From NCBI GenBank assembly GCA_019236035.1, contig JAFAJU010000528.1, positions 1 through 6,715 of the forward strand: a DNA stretch of 6,715 nt. Reading direction: 5' to 3'. Below the pieces are notes generated by a model, which saw only the letters and a list, made by a program, of their open reading frames with translations, was not told the DNA's origin and made no database searches. Source of the stretch: Verrucomicrobiota bacterium (GTDB lineage: Bacteria > Verrucomicrobiota > Verrucomicrobiia > Chthoniobacterales > JAFAMB01). Below are positions 4,987-6,715 of the stretch, in pieces. Position numbers and translations under genes: made by a program. Positions within the stretch are counted from its first letter, which is position 1; each line of letters begins with the position of its first letter.

Positions 4987-6072
4987 ATGTCTTCGTCTTT
5001 TGGCGCCTTGTTTCGCGTGACAACCTGGGGTGAATCGCACGGGGGCGGTGTGGGTGCAGTCGTGGATGGTTGCCCGGCGCGAATTCCCCTGACGGCAGAG
5101 GATATCCAAGTTGACCTCGACCGGAGGCGACCCGGTCAGAGCGAAATCGTGACGCAGCGCGCAGAGGAGGACAAATGCCAGATCCTTTCCGGTATCTTTG
5201 AAGGCCTGACCCTCGGGACGCCGATTTCGCTCATGGTTTGGAACAAGGATGCGCGTCCGGAAGCCTATCGCGAAGTGGAAACGGCGTTTCGTCCGTCGCA
5301 CGCGGATTATACTTATCAAGCCAAGTACGGAATCCGGAATTGGCAGGGCGGTGGCCGTTCTTCGGCGCGCGAGACCATTGGTCGAGTTGCGGCGGCCGCC
5401 ATCGCAAAGAAGGTGCTGCGCAAGTGCCTCCCTGAATTTGAAATCGTTGCGTATGTCAAGAGCGTCCACCGAATCGAGGCCAGCGTGGATCCGTCGGAAG
5501 TGAAATTCACGGCTGTCGAGGAATCAATAATCCGCTGCCCGGATCCGGATGCAGCGGCACGAATGATTGATCTCATTAAGACCATGAGAAAAGAGGGGAA
5601 CTCGGTCGGCGGAGTGATCGAATGTGTTGTGCGCGGCGTACCACCAGGTCTTGGAGAGCCGGTTTTTGATAAACTCGATGCTGATCTCGCCAAAGCGATG
5701 CTTAGTTTACCGGCTACAAAAGGGTTCGATATCGGATCAGGCTTCGCCGGGACTCAACTTACAGGTGCCGAACACAACGACGTCTTCGAAATGCGAGACG
5801 GCAGGGTGCGCACGAGAACCAATTTCTCCGGAGGCATCCAGGGCGGGATCAGCAACGGCGAGAATATCTTTTTCCGCGTGGCTTTCAAACCGACCGCGAC
5901 AATCCTGCGGCCACAGGAGACCGTGACGACATCCGGTGAGCCCACCGAACTTGCCGTCCGTGGTCGACATGATCCCTGTGTGCTGCCCAGGGCCGTCCCG
6001 ATGGTTGAGGCGATGGCTGCCTTGGTCTTATGTGACCACTTTTTGAGACAGCGGGCTCAGTCGCTGACCTAG
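4987..6072 (+). CDS. aroC: Chorismate synthase
   Basis: A complete 361-residue chorismate synthase. It catalyses the last common step of aromatic biosynthesis, the 1,4-elimination of phosphate from 5-enolpyruvylshikimate-3-phosphate to chorismate, using reduced FMN in the cytoplasm. All family signatures are present. The first is TTWGESHGGGVGAVVDG (12-28), with catalytic His18. The phosphate-binding RRRPGQS follows at 46-52, then RPSHADYTY (102-110) with the second conserved His105. Next are GGGRSSARET (121-130), GFAGTQLTGAEHNDVF (252-267), FSGGIQGGISNGE (280-292) and RGRHDPCVLPRAVPMVEAM (325-343). Length is normal for the bacterial (bifunctional-reductase-lacking) type. ATG 4987 leaves the conserved SSFG start intact; no strong ribosome binding site is seen. 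The stop is 8 bp before the CvpA-family start, so the two are probably cotranscribed. Confidence 0.98.
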   Translation: MSSSFGALFRVTTWGESHGGGVGAVVDGCPARIPLTAEDIQVDLDRRRPGQSEIVTQRAEEDKCQILSGIFEGLTLGTPISLMVWNKDARPEAYREVETAFRPSHADYTYQAKYGIRNWQGGGRSSARETIGRVAAAAIAKKVLRKCLPEFEIVAYVKSVHRIEASVDPSEVKFTAVEESIIRCPDPDAAARMIDLIKTMRKEGNSVGGVIECVVRGVPPGLGEPVFDKLDADLAKAMLSLPATKGFDIGSGFAGTQLTGAEHNDVFEMRDGRVRTRTNFSGGIQGGISNGENIFFRVAFKPTATILRPQETVTTSGEPTELAVRGRHDPCVLPRAVPMVEAMAALVLCDHFLRQRAQSLT

Positions 6073-6080
6073 CAGCCTTG

Positions 6081-6715
6081 ATGGGAGCCGGCGTAGATAT
6101 TCAAGGGTCACCTCAGTGGCAAACCGCCTTCCTGCTGTTGGCCGCTTTATGGGTGCTCTTCAGCATGCTTCGTGGATGGACGAACGGATTGATGAGACAA
6201 CTGACAGCGATCGTGGCGTTTCTGGTGGGAGCGTTCCTCGTCTTTCATTTCACTAGCGAGTTCGCCGGTTACCTGCATCTCGAAGTCACGGGAATTTTTC
6301 AGACCCCGATCGCCGCTCTTTTACTCTGGATCATTGGCTACAACGGGGTCGCGCTCCTTGGGCGGATTCTGTTTAAACGAACCCGAGATCAGGACTCTTT
6401 GCCGGTAAGAATGATTTTCGGGGCCGGGGGCGCTTTGGTCGGGTTGGTTTACGGATTTTTCTTTATCTGGTGCCTCCTGATCGGCGTACGCGTGACCGGC
6501 CGGATCGCGGAAAATCAGATCGAAACGGAAAGAGCTGCGAGTCAGCCTTCCGGGAGACTAGTGCTGAACCTTGCCAAACTGAAAAATTCTATTGAGCTCG
6601 GAATTGGCCGGGTGGTGGTCGACGCGGTCGATCCGGCGCCACCGGCTTTTTACCGGGAGCTGGACCGGTGCAGCCGGCTAATCGCAAATCCCCGCGCGAT
6701 CCGAAAGATGCTGGA
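6081..6715 (+). CDS. CvpA-family polytopic membrane protein, C-terminus cut by window edge
   Basis: The frame opens at ATG 6081 and remains open to the right edge (211 codons). It has four predicted membrane segments at about residues 14-30, 39-57, 74-97 and 112-137. The first loop, LRGWTNGLMRQLTAIVAFLVG (30-50), matches the G-x-x-x-G-x-x-R-x-L pattern of the CvpA (colicin V production) family, and the segment around GAGGALVGLVYGFFFIW (114-130) matches the glycine-rich last helix. The region after 138 is soluble and unrecognised. CvpA proteins are inner-membrane proteins of poorly defined role, implicated in colicin V production and in envelope stress or bile tolerance in enterobacteria. It starts 8 bp after aroC with no Shine-Dalgarno, so coupling to aroC translation is plausible. 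A TTG at 6078 immediately before the ATG is an alternative start. Confidence 0.85.
   Translation, partial: MGAGVDIQGSPQWQTAFLLLAALWVLFSMLRGWTNGLMRQLTAIVAFLVGAFLVFHFTSEFAGYLHLEVTGIFQTPIAALLLWIIGYNGVALLGRILFKRTRDQDSLPVRMIFGAGGALVGLVYGFFFIWCLLIGVRVTGRIAENQIETERAASQPSGRLVLNLAKLKNSIELGIGRVVVDAVDPAPPAFYRELDRCSRLIANPRAIRKML

Noticed and set aside
4981..5469. 162-codon minus-strand open frame
   Set aside because: It is antisense to aroC, whose signature motifs are all intact.

Overview
The window reads as ordinary chromosomal DNA of a moderately GC-rich Gram-negative bacterium. Gene content suggests Verrucomicrobiota (soil Spartobacteria/Chthoniobacterales-like). The clues are a stand-alone OvoA C-terminal-type methyltransferase, an aroC-cvpA pair, weak Shine-Dalgarno signals throughout, and GC-rich palindromes packed between genes. 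This assignment is inference from style and was not tested by a search.

Layout. Positions 1-299 (minus) hold the start of a secreted L,D-transpeptidase that runs off the left edge. Positions 416-826 (minus) encode a DUF393/DCC-family thiol-disulfide oxidoreductase-like protein. Its ATG overlaps the stop of the upstream M23 metallopeptidase gene (823-1893, minus) as ATGA. A short 45-bp divergent region separates the M23 gene from a BsuPI-domain lipoprotein (1939-2556, plus). The convergent gap 2557-2828 is almost filled by a large inverted-repeat element with 38-nt arms and nested hairpins. Next come an OvoA C-terminal-type methyltransferase (2829-3587, minus, GTG start) and, upstream of it on the same strand, an M29-like metallo-aminopeptidase (3640-4797). 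The divergent gap 4798-4986 carries three GC-rich hairpins. Chorismate synthase aroC (4987-6072, plus) follows, then a CvpA-family membrane protein (6081 to the right edge), 8 bp downstream.

How the genes fit together. The left block (M23 endopeptidase, DCC protein, L,D-transpeptidase) looks like an envelope or peptidoglycan-remodelling set, with a lipoprotein divergently placed beside it. The middle block pairs a predicted peptidase with an ovothiol-type histidine methyltransferase; the sulfoxide synthase needed to make the methyltransferase's expected substrate is absent from the window. The right block is housekeeping: the last step to chorismate, plus a polytopic membrane protein. No tRNA, rRNA, CRISPR array, transposase, phage or defence gene was seen. 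The least explained items are the palindromic element at 2560-2816 and the orphan OvoA-type methyltransferase.
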